From the NCBI RefSeq assembly GCF_000317435.1, contig NC_019751.1, forward strand, positions 4,774,001 to 4,838,000: a stretch of 64,000 nt of DNA. The letters are read 5' to 3'. Source of the stretch: Calothrix sp. PCC 6303 (GTDB taxonomy: Bacteria > Cyanobacteriota > Cyanobacteriia > Cyanobacteriales > Nostocaceae). Of this stretch, positions 37,508 through 46,549 are shown in pieces (the stretch's first letter is position 1; each line of letters opens with the position of its first letter). Below the pieces are notes generated by a model that was not told the DNA's origin, did no database searches, and worked only from the letters and a program-made list of their open reading frames with translations. A program made the translations under genes and the position numbers.

Positions 37508-38217
37508 AGGGTCTGATTGAGTTAGTACAAGTTGAGGATTTTGATGCTGGGGAAGACTTATATCTTAACCTTTGTTGAGCAAATAACTAAATCCCATTAT
37601 TTTCGGTCAATTGGGTTTTATTCATCACAGTGAGGCTGAGTTTTTTTTCAAATCATATCAGTATTATTACTATGTTTGAACAGAAATGTATGAAGACTAG
37701 AGCAAGAAGGTAAATCAGGATGAAAATTATTTGATCAGCCTTACCAGTCTAATTATTTTTGGTCTCCTTCAATAGTTGAAGTCGTTTTTGGGGGGTATTA
37801 CATTCATAAACATCAATATTTTCAAAATAATTGGAGATTTTTAACCCTAAATGCAAGGTTGAGTCTTTTTTTGGGTACAACAAGTAGGAAGGAAATATAT
37901 AAACAGGATGCCACTGGCTCAAACAAAGTCATAATCAGCACTTCAGGAATAATTGACTGGTTTTAAAACCTTCCTTCAACACACAAAAACATCTGAATTT
38001 GGTTAATCATGGCGCTTCAAAAACCCATTTAAGACAGAAAACTCTAAAAAAAATATCCGTAATAATACTGGACTGTTGGGTAAGACCCCTTTTAAGTTCA
38101 GTAGAACAACGAATGGTGTCTAAAAGCATCAATAAGGAAAATAATGACATCTCAAATGAAAGTTTACGCAGCTCTTGTGTTTGAAAAACAAGGGGTTAAC
38201 TAAATAAGGATATTTTT
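37508..38217. other. Divergent prfB/sigma-factor intergenic region
   Basis: There are about 710 bp without a supported gene. AT-rich runs (37620-37700, 37850-37880) are visible. The sigma-factor gene has an AAGGA site before its ATG. A frame at 37999-38184 looks non-coding. Confidence 0.4.
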
Positions 38218-39003
38218 ATGGCAACGAGTCAGTCCTATGTGCGGTCTGATAGTATGGAACTTCTACGTTCCTATCATCAAAATCCCTCTGTTAAGCTTCG
38301 GAATGAATTGGTACAGTTACATACTGGTTTGGTGCGTAAAATGGCACACAAATTCAGTCACCAATGTAATGAGCCATACGAAGATTTGGAACAAATTGGT
38401 TATTTTGGATTGATTCGAGCGATTGAGCGTTTTGATCCCAGTCAAGGGTATGCTTTTAGTTCTTTTGCAGTTCCTTACATCCGAGGTGAAATGCTGCACT
38501 TTTTACGCGATCGCAGTACACTACTAAAGATTCCCCGTCGTTGGCAAGAATTATACAACGAAGGTCAAAAAGTTCGTAAAGAGTTGGCTGAATTGTTTGG
38601 TCGTCCACCCAAGGATGCCGAAATTGCCAGTAAACTCAAGGTATCTGTGCAAGAATGGCAGGAAACTAAGTTGGCATCTCAAAATCGAATGCCTTTGAGT
38701 TTGGATGCAACTGTAGTTCACTATGTAGATTGTCAAATTACTCTGGGTGAGGCACTCCCCTGTCCCCGTACAGCAATTGCCCAAATGGATGAGGAAGAAC
38801 GTCAACATCTCCAAGGTGCTATTTGTCAGTTGGAAGAAAAACCTCGGATGGCTGTTGAATTAGTCTTTTTGAAGGAATTGTCCCGTAAGGATGCAGCTAA
38901 AAATATTGGTACTAGTCCGATGACTGTCACCAGATATTTGCAAAAAGGAGTCAATGACTTGATGTATTTAATGCAGGCACAAGCTATTGCTGCTAATTCT
39001 TGA
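38218..39003 (+). CDS. sigF: Group 3 RNA polymerase sigma factor, SigF-like
   Basis: It is 261 aa. Region 2 appears as HTGLVRKMAHKFSHQ, YEDLEQIGYFGLIRAIERFD, FSSFAVPYIRGEMLHFLRD; region 3 as KIPRRWQELYNEGQKVRKEL; region 4 as KPRMAVELVFLKELSRKDAA with the helix-turn-helix GTSPMTVTRYLQKGVNDL. Lack of region 1 and the short length place it with the SigF/SigB-type group 3 factors, which in cyanobacteria serve motility, pili or stress genes. The exact orthologue (SigF against SigJ) is inferred. It appears monocistronic. Confidence 0.82.
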   Translation: MATSQSYVRSDSMELLRSYHQNPSVKLRNELVQLHTGLVRKMAHKFSHQCNEPYEDLEQIGYFGLIRAIERFDPSQGYAFSSFAVPYIRGEMLHFLRDRSTLLKIPRRWQELYNEGQKVRKELAELFGRPPKDAEIASKLKVSVQEWQETKLASQNRMPLSLDATVVHYVDCQITLGEALPCPRTAIAQMDEEERQHLQGAICQLEEKPRMAVELVFLKELSRKDAAKNIGTSPMTVTRYLQKGVNDLMYLMQAQAIAANS

Positions 39004-39431
39004 TATGTCTATAAATTTAGGAACGCTCTGTGAACAGATTCTAGGGAAAACTAGAATTCGCAATTTGGTCAAATATGATGAATTATGAGTAGGTAGCAAC
39101 TACCAATTTTGGTAACTTGCTGCTTGCGTCGATGCCCGTAACTATATTACGGCAAGATAGCGATCGCGTAAATCAAACAACTAACTATATAAGTAGATGG
39201 TTAGAAATAAGCGAAATATAAACTTAGCTTAAACCCTTAATACTACTCACTCCCCACAACGATAATTTTTCCTCCCGACTTAAGTTGATTAAAAGCCTTG
39301 ACGATAAATAATTTTTCCAAACTGAATTTTGTATTCTCTAAAAGAGTAGAAACCTGTTAGCAAAGCTTAAGGTAGTTATAGCTATTATTATAGATATAAG
39401 TAAACTCGCACGCGCAGCTAACTAAAACCCC
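39004..39431. other. Intergenic region
   Basis: There are about 430 bp between the sigma factor and the Uma2 gene; I see no gene and no clear structure beyond AT-rich stretches. Confidence 0.35.
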
Positions 39432-40217
39432 ATGTCAGAAACTACCATAGCTGAAACCAGCGTCGCCCTGCCTCCCACCCAGGCAGAACTACCCTACGAT
39501 GACAATACGACGATGGAAAGCGAAAGACATAAGGTACAGATGGAATTGCTGATTGAGACTTTATCATTTTGGCTCCATCAGCGAGAAGATGCTTATGTTG
39601 GCGGGAATATGTTTGTGTATTACAGCCTGGAACAGGTGAAAAACCGCGATTTTAAAGGTCCCGATTTTTTCGCTGTTTTGGATGTACCTAAAGGTGAGCG
39701 AAAAAGTTGGGTAGTTTGGGAAGAAGGGAAAGCACCTGATGTGGTAATTGAATTGCTTTCTGCCAGTACGGCATCTGCTGATAAAAATGAGAAGAAATTA
39801 ATTTATCAAAATCAGATGCGTGTACCAGAATATTTTTGGTTTGATCCTTTTAACCCCAGTGAATTGGCAGGTTTTTCGCTACAAAATCGTGGATATCAAC
39901 CCTTGATGGAAGATTTTCAAGGTAAATTAGTCAGCCAAACTTTGGGGTTAGCGTTGGTGCGCTGGCAAGGTATTTACAAAGGGATCAATACAACTTGGTT
40001 GCGTTGGGCAACCTTAGAGGGAGAGTTATTACCAAGTTCTGAAGAAATTGCGGAAAAAGAGAAACTCCGTGCAGAACAAGAGAAACTTCGTGCTGATAAT
40101 GCTGAATCTCGACTCAAGCAAGTTGCCACAAATTTATTGCAGCAGGGAATGACTGTGGAACAGGTAGTGGGGTTAACAGGTTTATCGGAAGCGGAAATTA
40201 GGGGAATCGCTAATTAG
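39432..40217 (+). CDS. Uma2-family (DUF820) nuclease-fold protein
   Basis: The 261-aa protein has the Uma2 PD-(D/E)XK-like core: FKGPDFFAVLDV (Asp), VVWEEGKAPDVVIELLS (Glu) and NEKKLIYQNQMRVPEYFWFD. A Glu/Lys/Arg-rich coiled coil (EKEKLRAEQEKLRADNAE) and a short helix-turn-helix-like tail (GMTVEQVVGLTGLSEAEI) follow. Uma2 genes are present in many copies in cyanobacteria; some are thought to be remnants or parts of selfish or defence elements, but the function is not established. A second one is at 62703. Confidence 0.88.
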   Translation: MSETTIAETSVALPPTQAELPYDDNTTMESERHKVQMELLIETLSFWLHQREDAYVGGNMFVYYSLEQVKNRDFKGPDFFAVLDVPKGERKSWVVWEEGKAPDVVIELLSASTASADKNEKKLIYQNQMRVPEYFWFDPFNPSELAGFSLQNRGYQPLMEDFQGKLVSQTLGLALVRWQGIYKGINTTWLRWATLEGELLPSSEEIAEKEKLRAEQEKLRADNAESRLKQVATNLLQQGMTVEQVVGLTGLSEAEIRGIAN

Positions 40218-40420
40218 GATGAAAAAGAAATAGACTGAATTACTTTTGTTAAGCAAGCTTGGCAATTGGTAAGAAGAGGCTACTTTCGGAAATCGTAGCT
40301 AAAAGCAACACAAAACCCGGCTTGATAAATCAGCCAGGTTTCTTGAATTGATTTCGATTGTAAATTTAACCATACTCACCTAATATTTTTAACTTTTGGA
40401 ATTTCCCCCAAGTCTCCCTT
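40218..40420. other. Intergenic region after the Uma2 gene
   Basis: An AT-rich spacer between convergent genes. A CCCGGCTTGATAAATCAGCCAGG hairpin (about 40315-40339, shown here in part as GGCTTGATAAATCAGCC) may be a terminator. Confidence 0.35.
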
Positions 40421-40578
40421 CAATTTTCCCAGAAACGAGAAAATTGAGGATAACTTTTTTGATGGGAGTAAATACCAAACATACTGTTGACTGAAAACGA
40501 AGGTGAATTTATATATTGAATAATTCTAGAAGCAATAACATTTGGATTAAAGCCTAACTTAGCTTGAATATTCGGCAT
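40420..40578 (-). CDS. Possible 52-residue protein downstream of hetZ
   Basis: An ATG at 40578 begins MPNIQAKLGFNPNVIASRII 10 bp after the hetZ stop; the frame runs 52 codons and is rich in aromatic residues near its end (YPQFSRFWEN). The frame also opens upstream inside hetZ (GTG/ATG 40617). Position and composition allow a real gene co-transcribed with hetZ, but I do not recognise it. Confidence 0.35.
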   Translation of the reverse strand: MPNIQAKLGFNPNVIASRIIQYINSPSFSVNSMFGIYSHQKSYPQFSRFWEN

Positions 40579-40588
40579 AGCCGAACCA

Positions 40589-41905
40589 TTAACCAATTTG
40601 CGCTTCAGCATTACCATTACGAATACACCACGCCATTTCCAATAGTTGAGTCCAGCGTTTTTGTAACTGCTTAGGAGTACATTTTACGGTTTTGGCGATA
40701 ACCTGATCACTATGACGGGCAGCTTTGAGTTGTAAAATTTGACGTTCTTGTTCATTTAGCTGGCTGATAAACTTATCCCATTGTTGAGAAGAAAGTCCTA
40801 ATTTCTGCTCTAAACCTGCACCTAACCATTGATGAACTAATTGCCAATTGTGGGTGCGTGAGAACTTTTCGACGTGATATTTAAAGCGTTGCTGGAGGTA
40901 ATCACGCTGGCGGCTGGTCAAACCGAGAATTTTGTCAATTTCGGGTGCAGATAGGTCTTGCAGCTTCAAAACGAGGTAATCAGCGCAATCTTTTTGACCT
41001 TGTGCTTCTAAATATGCGACCAATTCCGAGATGACGCGATCGCGTTCGCTATCTTCTGCCGGATCAAAACTGCTTTGCGCGACTAACTGCGATCGCAATT
41101 GTTGTACAGCCGAACTCCGTTGGTAAGCTTCCCCCTCTTCACTTCTAGAAGATTCTAATGCAGCTTCAAAATCAACGGTGGTTTCTTGAGGTTGACGACG
41201 ACTAAACCCTTGAGCGCGTAAAATGACCAATTGTTGATTGCAACCACCAGGTAAATTGATCCGACGTTTAGCGTATTGTTCAGTAAACGCCATATACTCG
41301 GCTAATTGTAACTGGGTGCGGGGAGAATAATCTTCAGGTAATTCATTTTCCCGGCGGAATGCCTTAATTGCCTCAATGTAGAATGCTTGTAAAAAATCTT
41401 CAATCAAGTTGTAACGAGCATCAAATCCCAATTGTGTACCAGGAGTTGAAACATGACGGTAAACCATTGCACCCAAATTGCTATGTAATTCTACCCGACC
41501 CCGCTGAGAACCCAATTGGTAGTAACGTAAGCACTTCTGAATCCGATGACGTGCCAAAGTTAACTGCCAAGAATTTATTTCCCCAGAAGTTTGAATCCGA
41601 GAACTTTTATCACAAATCCGTTCAACTTCTTTAGTAATACGATTAGTCACAGCTTGAACACAGCCGACTGAAGCTTTAACTTGTGCTTGTAGTTCTTCGT
41701 AAAGGAGATTTTGTAGGACTTCAGGATTTAGAGCTAGTTGCGTCTTGTTAGCAAAGGAGCGATTAGCGGAGTCATCACCACGATTAGCAGACTTCGCAGC
41801 AGAAACAGAGGTAGGTAGATTCGCAAGATTCGTTTTCATGATTTTTTTTCCTGGAGATAGCACCGAAACATTGGTAAAAATACTTAAGCTAACCTCGGCT
41901 GTCAT
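40589..41905 (-). CDS. hetZ: HetZ-like heterocyst differentiation protein
   Basis: HetZ is a DNA-binding regulator needed early in heterocyst differentiation. Recalled family features are IQKCLRYYQLGSQRGRVELH, LIEDFLQAFYIEAIKAFRREN, RTQLQLAEYMAFTEQYAKRR, ADYLVLKLQDLSAPEIDKIL and GLTSRQRDYLQQRFKYHVEK; the C-terminus looks sigma-like (QLNEQERQILQLKAARHSDQ). As drawn it has 438 aa; ATG 41839 (MKTNLANLP) gives 416 aa, nearer to known HetZ. No patU3-like gene follows. Some non-heterocystous strains also carry hetZ, so it does not prove heterocysts. Confidence 0.8.
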   Translation of the reverse strand: MTAEVSLSIFTNVSVLSPGKKIMKTNLANLPTSVSAAKSANRGDDSANRSFANKTQLALNPEVLQNLLYEELQAQVKASVGCVQAVTNRITKEVERICDKSSRIQTSGEINSWQLTLARHRIQKCLRYYQLGSQRGRVELHSNLGAMVYRHVSTPGTQLGFDARYNLIEDFLQAFYIEAIKAFRRENELPEDYSPRTQLQLAEYMAFTEQYAKRRINLPGGCNQQLVILRAQGFSRRQPQETTVDFEAALESSRSEEGEAYQRSSAVQQLRSQLVAQSSFDPAEDSERDRVISELVAYLEAQGQKDCADYLVLKLQDLSAPEIDKILGLTSRQRDYLQQRFKYHVEKFSRTHNWQLVHQWLGAGLEQKLGLSSQQWDKFISQLNEQERQILQLKAARHSDQVIAKTVKCTPKQLQKRWTQLLEMAWCIRNGNAEAQIG

Positions 41906-41915
41906 GCAAATCTCA

Positions 41916-41935
41916 CCACGGTCATTTGACCACGG
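41916..41935. promoter_or_regulatory. Near-palindrome at the hetZ 5' end
   Basis: CCACGGTCA (41916-41924) and TGACCACGG (41927-41935) form a nearly perfect inverted repeat (one mismatch) 11 bp before the longer hetZ start. It overlaps the GGTGAG ribosome site, so it could be an operator or translation hairpin. Function is inferred. Confidence 0.4.
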
Positions 41936-42321
41936 CAGACTTTAGATAGGCAAGTCATCTCAAGTACCGCTGATATTTATGACTGTAGAAAACTTCTAAA
42001 AGTTACAGTTACCTCACTGTGTCGGTTTTTTCATCCGCAACCAAACGGGCAGTGGCACAAGGGGAAGCACCACTGTCTAAAATTACTTTAAACTCTTACT
42101 GGTAAAGGGTTTGTGGCTATATCGCCGGGATTAGGTTCTGGCTTTTTCGGTATGACAATTTTAAAAGTGGATCTGACAAGATTTTTCGCTTTAGGAATAA
42201 AAAACAAGCTAAGGTGAACTGATTTCAAGGTTGTCGTGCGTTTAGTTGGGTTTATCAAAAATCTAGTGATTTTTGAAGCTATTAGCATCTCTTGATGCTA
42301 AAGAAAATTCTGCATCAACAA
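41936..42321. other. hetZ upstream region
   Basis: There are about 385 bp between the divergent-side end of hetZ and the Sua5/YrdC gene stop. I see no gene. It should contain the hetZ promoter. Confidence 0.35.
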
Positions 42322-42975
42322 CTACATCCAGGCATCTGCTTCTTCCCAACCTAAACCTTTGCGTACCATCACAGGTTGTTCTGCGGTCAAATCTAGAATT
42401 GTGGAAACCTTGTATGTTGGTTCCTCACCAGTATCTATAATTAGATCCACCATGGGTTCTAGGCGATCAAACAATTCCACCTGTGTCATATTTGCTGGAG
42501 ATTCTGACCAATTATCATCTTCTTCATCCAGTAGGATATGTGCCGAAGTGGAAATAATCGGGTTGCCTAAGCTTTCTAATAATGCCAAGCAAGCAATATG
42601 ATTTGGCACTCTAATTCCTGTGGTTTTCCGTTTAGGACTCTGCACTAGGCGAGGTACTAATTTTGTCGCAGGTAAAAGAAAAGTATAAGGTCCTGGAATT
42701 AGACTTTTCATAATGCGGTAGGCAACGTCGCTCACAAACGCATATGTTGCTACGTTAGAAAGTGAGGGGCACAAAAAAGTCAGAGGTTTATCGTTTGCAA
42801 GCTGTTTAATTTGTCGCACTCGTTCAACTGCTGATTTTGCATTCAAGTCGCAACCGATGGCATAAACTGTATCTGTAGGATAAAGCATGACTGCGCCACG
42901 TTGCAGTTCGGTATGTATTTCCTCTATTCGGCGGCTTTGAGGATTGTCGGGATGGATTGAAAAAATTTTTGCCAT
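42322..42975 (-). CDS. Sua5/YrdC/YciO-family threonylcarbamoyl-AMP synthase-like protein
   Basis: It is 217 aa with the YrdC core: RGAVMLYPTDTVYAIGCDL, RVRQIKQLANDKPLTFLC, PGPYTFLLPATK, TGIRVPNH and IISTSAHI. Such enzymes make threonylcarbamoyl-AMP for the t6A base of tRNA. The length and the PTDTVYAIGCDLNAKSA form lie close to the YciO branch, whose activity is less certain, so the tRNA role is probable rather than sure. It is divergent from larC with only ~125 bp between the two starts. Confidence 0.85.
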   Translation of the reverse strand: MAKIFSIHPDNPQSRRIEEIHTELQRGAVMLYPTDTVYAIGCDLNAKSAVERVRQIKQLANDKPLTFLCPSLSNVATYAFVSDVAYRIMKSLIPGPYTFLLPATKLVPRLVQSPKRKTTGIRVPNHIACLALLESLGNPIISTSAHILLDEEDDNWSESPANMTQVELFDRLEPMVDLIIDTGEEPTYKVSTILDLTAEQPVMVRKGLGWEEADAWM

Positions 42976-43102
42976 AAAGAAATTTGTTAATTAGGGTATG
43001 GGGTATTATCTCATCCCTGCCGTGATGGGTTATTGCAATATCACAACTACGTTACCTAAAAATCCAAAATTTCATGTAAAATCTCATCCAAAATCTAAAA
43101 TT

Positions 43103-44392
43103 ATGAATAAAATTGCTTATCTTCAGTGTCCATCGGGTATTTCTGGTGATATGTGTCTGGGTGCTTTGGTAAGTTTGGGTGTCCCTTTGGAGTATCTAAC
43201 AGAAAAACTCAATTGCCTAGGAATTGAACATGAGTATAAATTACGGGCTGAGTCGGTTCAGCGTCATGGACAAACGGCAATCAAGGTACATGTGGATTTA
43301 CATCACCACCATCACCATGATCATCATGAAGAACACCATCACCACCATGGACGGCATTTGCCAGAAATTGAAGGGATGATTCTCAGAGCGAAGTTGCCAC
43401 TTAGGGCAGAAGCTTGGAGTTTAGCTGTTTTCCGGCAGTTAGCTGTGGCTGAAGGTGCTGTTCATGGCATTCCCCCGGAAAAAGTTCATTTTCACGAGGT
43501 TGGTGCGGTAGATGCCATTGTGGATATAGTTGGGACTTGTTTGGGGTTAGATTGGTTGGGAATTGCCAGTACTCCCCAGGGTTTGCCAAGGTTATATTGT
43601 TCGGCATTTCCCACCGGTGGGGGTACAGTCAAAGCGGCACATGGTGTGATGGCAGTACCTGTACCAGCAGTGTTGAAATTGTGGGAAATCCGTGGCTGCC
43701 CGGTTTACAGTAACGGCATTGATAAAGAATTAGTGACTCCCACCGGATGCGCGATCGCTACCGCGCTAGGATTAGAATTTGGTTCACCTCCGCCTATGTC
43801 CATCAAACAAATTGGACAAGGGGCTGGCAGTCTCAATTTGTCTATCCCCAATGTTTTACAGCTTTGGCTAGGTGTTGCCGCTGAAATTCAGGAAAGTAGC
43901 CAAACCAGCAACTTGGGGGTGGAAACAATTTCTGTCCTAGAAACCCAAATTGATGATTTGAATCCCCAAGCTATTGGTTATTTGTTGGAAACTTTACTTT
44001 CTACAGGTGCAGCACTGGATGCATTTACTCAACCTATAGGGATGAAAAAATCTCGCTCAGGCATATTATTGACTGTGATTTGTCATCCTGAAAATATCCA
44101 GCAATGTCAAACAATGATCTTCCGTGAAACCACAACTTTGGGTATTCGTCATTCTACTCAACAGCGGACAATCTTGGAGCGGGAAATGCAAACTGTAGAA
44201 ACACCTTATGGAGTAGTATCTGTAAAAGTTGCATGGATTGGAACAGGTGGAGATAAAATCATCACGAATGCCCAACCAGAATACGAAGATTGTGCCGTAT
44301 TGGCACGTCAGCATAATATCTCCTGGCGGGAGATTCAAAGATTAGCGCAGAACATTTGGTATTTAGAAAATAGTGAATCTGAAATAAATTAG
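43103..44392 (+). CDS. larC: LarC, nickel-pincer cofactor biosynthesis protein
   Basis: LarC inserts nickel into the pyridinium-dithiocarboxylate cofactor of lactate racemase-type enzymes. I chose ATG 43103 (MNKIAYLQCPSGISGDMCLG), because GISGDM is the conserved start of the family; the frame is open 35 codons further upstream. A His-rich run of about 20 residues (near residue 70, encoded at ~43300-43350) would bind nickel. FHEVGAVDAIVDIVG and ELVTPTGCAIATAL follow. In some species larC is split by a frameshift; here it is a single 429-aa frame. larA, larB and larE are not in the window. Confidence 0.9.
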   Translation: MNKIAYLQCPSGISGDMCLGALVSLGVPLEYLTEKLNCLGIEHEYKLRAESVQRHGQTAIKVHVDLHHHHHHDHHEEHHHHHGRHLPEIEGMILRAKLPLRAEAWSLAVFRQLAVAEGAVHGIPPEKVHFHEVGAVDAIVDIVGTCLGLDWLGIASTPQGLPRLYCSAFPTGGGTVKAAHGVMAVPVPAVLKLWEIRGCPVYSNGIDKELVTPTGCAIATALGLEFGSPPPMSIKQIGQGAGSLNLSIPNVLQLWLGVAAEIQESSQTSNLGVETISVLETQIDDLNPQAIGYLLETLLSTGAALDAFTQPIGMKKSRSGILLTVICHPENIQQCQTMIFRETTTLGIRHSTQQRTILEREMQTVETPYGVVSVKVAWIGTGGDKIITNAQPEYEDCAVLARQHNISWREIQRLAQNIWYLENSESEIN

Positions 44393-44437
44393 CTTCCTAC
44401 TTTCATCTTTGGAAAATATCGACTAGAACTTAACAAT

Positions 44438-44468
44438 TGTAGAGACGCAGCATTACTACGTCTCTACA
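44438..44468. repeat. TGTAGAGACG hairpin repeat, second copy
   Basis: TGTAGAGACG and CGTCTCTACA pair around AGCATTACT-type sequence with two mismatches. It is related to the perfect copy at 28358-28392 and lies between the convergent larC and lipoprotein genes, where it may also end transcripts. Confidence 0.7.
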
Positions 44469-44509
44469 TCAAGATGATATTTACAGTAAACTGGTGATAC
44501 TACATATCA

Positions 44510-45076
44510 CTAATTGGTGGCATCTTTGACTGCATCAGCAGCATTCTTTGCGTTTTCCTTCAGATTTCTCACACCACGTTCTGCACCATCAGAGAAAGAT
44601 TCTTTTTCGTTTTCAAAAGTACTTTTGATGTTATCAGCAGTGGTCTTAAAATTTTTCGCGCCACGTTCTGCAACATCAGATAAAGATTCTTTTTCCTTTG
44701 CAAGGTTACGTTTAGCATTTTCAGTTAAATATTCAGCTTTCGTATTGCTTTTATCGATGGCAGCTTTTGAACGGGGATCAACATCACTATAGTTGTTCAT
44801 GCCACCTTCGTAAGGAGAATTAATATCTGCTCCTTTAGGCACTCTAATTTCTGAGTTTGCACCATCGTTATATGGATTAATTTTTTTTAATTCTGCTTTA
44901 GCATCTTTATTATATGGATTAGTGGTTTTTGTTCCTGAATTGCTTGCGTCTCTATATGGAGTAGTTGCTGCAACAGAGCTACAGGCTTGAGAAACTAATA
45001 GCAAACCACCAAGAATAAATGCAAAAAAAGCCTTTGCAGGAATAATAGATCTGACTCTGGAAATAAAATTATTCAT
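44510..45076 (-). CDS. Repeat-bearing lipoprotein (DUF6658-like)
   Basis: It is 188 aa with ATG 45076 behind AGGAG. The signal peptide ends in a lipobox (LLLVSQAC, Cys32), so it is a membrane lipoprotein. The mature part has three NPY/SPY-type repeats (TTPYRDASNSG, TNPYNKDAKAE, INPYNDGANSE) and then two copies of a charged helix (EKESLSDVAERGAKNFK and EKESFSDGAERGVRNLK). Such amphipathic helices resemble late-embryogenesis-abundant or CsbD-like stress proteins. A DUF6658 label is from memory. It is probably induced by stress; this is inferred. Confidence 0.7.
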   Translation of the reverse strand: MNNFISRVRSIIPAKAFFAFILGGLLLVSQACSSVAATTPYRDASNSGTKTTNPYNKDAKAELKKINPYNDGANSEIRVPKGADINSPYEGGMNNYSDVDPRSKAAIDKSNTKAEYLTENAKRNLAKEKESLSDVAERGAKNFKTTADNIKSTFENEKESFSDGAERGVRNLKENAKNAADAVKDATN

Positions 45077-45620
45077 TATTCGCTCCTAATTTAGTTGATT
45101 GTTTCCTAGATTTAAGTTTGTTAAAAACCCACCACATAAACCTTGTCCATTTTGATAACTGTAGTTGGTAACTTCAGGTCGTGAAATTCCTTCCTTACGC
45201 CCCTCCAGGAAGCCGCTGCGTCTCTACGCAATAGAAAAACTCCACTGTTCATGACGGACGAGATTCATTTACAGGTGATGTGGAACAACAAAGTTAAAAA
45301 TAGGGATTGTCCAAAACTTTGGTAGTCGTGTCAGTCAACCATGTAATTGGTTGATGTGAGACTGGCTAATTCAAACTGTGTATTGAACCAAGATACCCAT
45401 TTATGTTAGTAAATAAGATACTCTATGTATATCTGGCAAAAGTTGTATTATATTTGGGAAATCAAAGTAACTTTATCTAACCTAGGGCAGATATAAGTTT
45501 AGATAACTATTGTGAATTCCGGCGAATACTTGATATATTCTCATAGTAAATTTACTATTTTAAGAGGATTATTTAAAAGTAGAATTTTATTTTTTAGACA
45601 ACTCAAAATTTGAGAATTAG
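45077..45620. other. Divergent lipoprotein/YbhN intergenic region
   Basis: There are about 540 bp without a gene. A GC-rich repeat-like patch (CTTACGCCCCTCCAGGAAGC, 45194-45213) is visible near the lipoprotein side; the rest is AT-rich. Confidence 0.4.
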
Positions 45621-46544
45621 ATGAAAAATATTTTCCGATGGTTAATCTTAGGGCTGACATTATTTTTCTTGGCTAAAACCCTTAAAGACAACTGGCTAGA
45701 AGTGACGGCTATTCGTATTGATGAGGTGGGTTGGGCAATTTTAGCGATCGCATGTGGCATTACGCTATTTGCCCATATATGGGCTGGTTGGATCTGGACT
45801 TTAATTTTACGGGGATTAAATCAACCTGTAGAAAGAACGCATTTTATCCAAGTCTACCTCAAAACTAATATTGCTAAGTACTTACCTGGTAATATATGGC
45901 ACTATTATGGGCGCATCCTGGCAGCGAAAGAGGCTCAAGTTTCCAACAGTGCAGCAACCTTTAGTGTACTTTTAGAACCTTTATTAATGGCTACGGCGGG
46001 TCTAATTCTGATTATTTGTTTAGGTAGTAACTTTACACCAATCCAAAATAATTCTTTCGTTCGGGCATTTCAAATATTAAGTTTGATTGGACTACTTTGT
46101 GCGATTCATCCGAGATTTTTAAATCCCCTAATTAGCTTTTTACGAAAATTAAAATCAAAAAAATCTAGCCCAAGCGAAACACCAAGCAGTGATTTCTACT
46201 TGGAGCGATATCCCATAATACCTTTGCTGGGTGAATTAGTTTTTTTAGGGTTGAGAGGAAGCGGATTTATTTTAACTATGTTTGCTTTAAGCTCTTTGGA
46301 GTTGAATCAAATCCCACTGTTGCTTGGTGCTTTTAGCTTTTCCTGGTTACTAGGACTAATTGTTCCCGGTGCTCCTGGAGGAATAGGGGTGTTTGAAGCA
46401 AGTGCGATCGCATTACTCGATAATCGCTTTCCCCCTGCGCTCATCCTCAGCACGATCGGACTATACCGCTTAATTAGTATCCTAGCTGAAATTGCAGGTG
46501 CTGGACTTGCATGGCTTGACCAACATTTACCCGCAAGAAAATAA
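45621..46544 (+). CDS. YbhN/UPF0104-type integral membrane protein
   Basis: This 307-aa protein has about eight membrane segments. It carries the family's KTNIAKYLPGNIWHYYGR motif (residues ~78-95), WLLGLIVPGAPGGIGVFEAS and an RLISILAEIAGAGLAW end. The family includes the flippase part of lysyl-phosphatidylglycerol synthases, and many members sit beside glycosyltransferase genes. Here no aminoacyl-transferase domain and no partner gene are present, so the substrate (a lipid or isoprenoid) is unknown. It is convergent with the gene at 46550, 5 bp away. Confidence 0.85.
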   Translation: MKNIFRWLILGLTLFFLAKTLKDNWLEVTAIRIDEVGWAILAIACGITLFAHIWAGWIWTLILRGLNQPVERTHFIQVYLKTNIAKYLPGNIWHYYGRILAAKEAQVSNSAATFSVLLEPLLMATAGLILIICLGSNFTPIQNNSFVRAFQILSLIGLLCAIHPRFLNPLISFLRKLKSKKSSPSETPSSDFYLERYPIIPLLGELVFLGLRGSGFILTMFALSSLELNQIPLLLGAFSFSWLLGLIVPGAPGGIGVFEASAIALLDNRFPPALILSTIGLYRLISILAEIAGAGLAWLDQHLPARK

Positions 46545-46549
46545 GCTCA

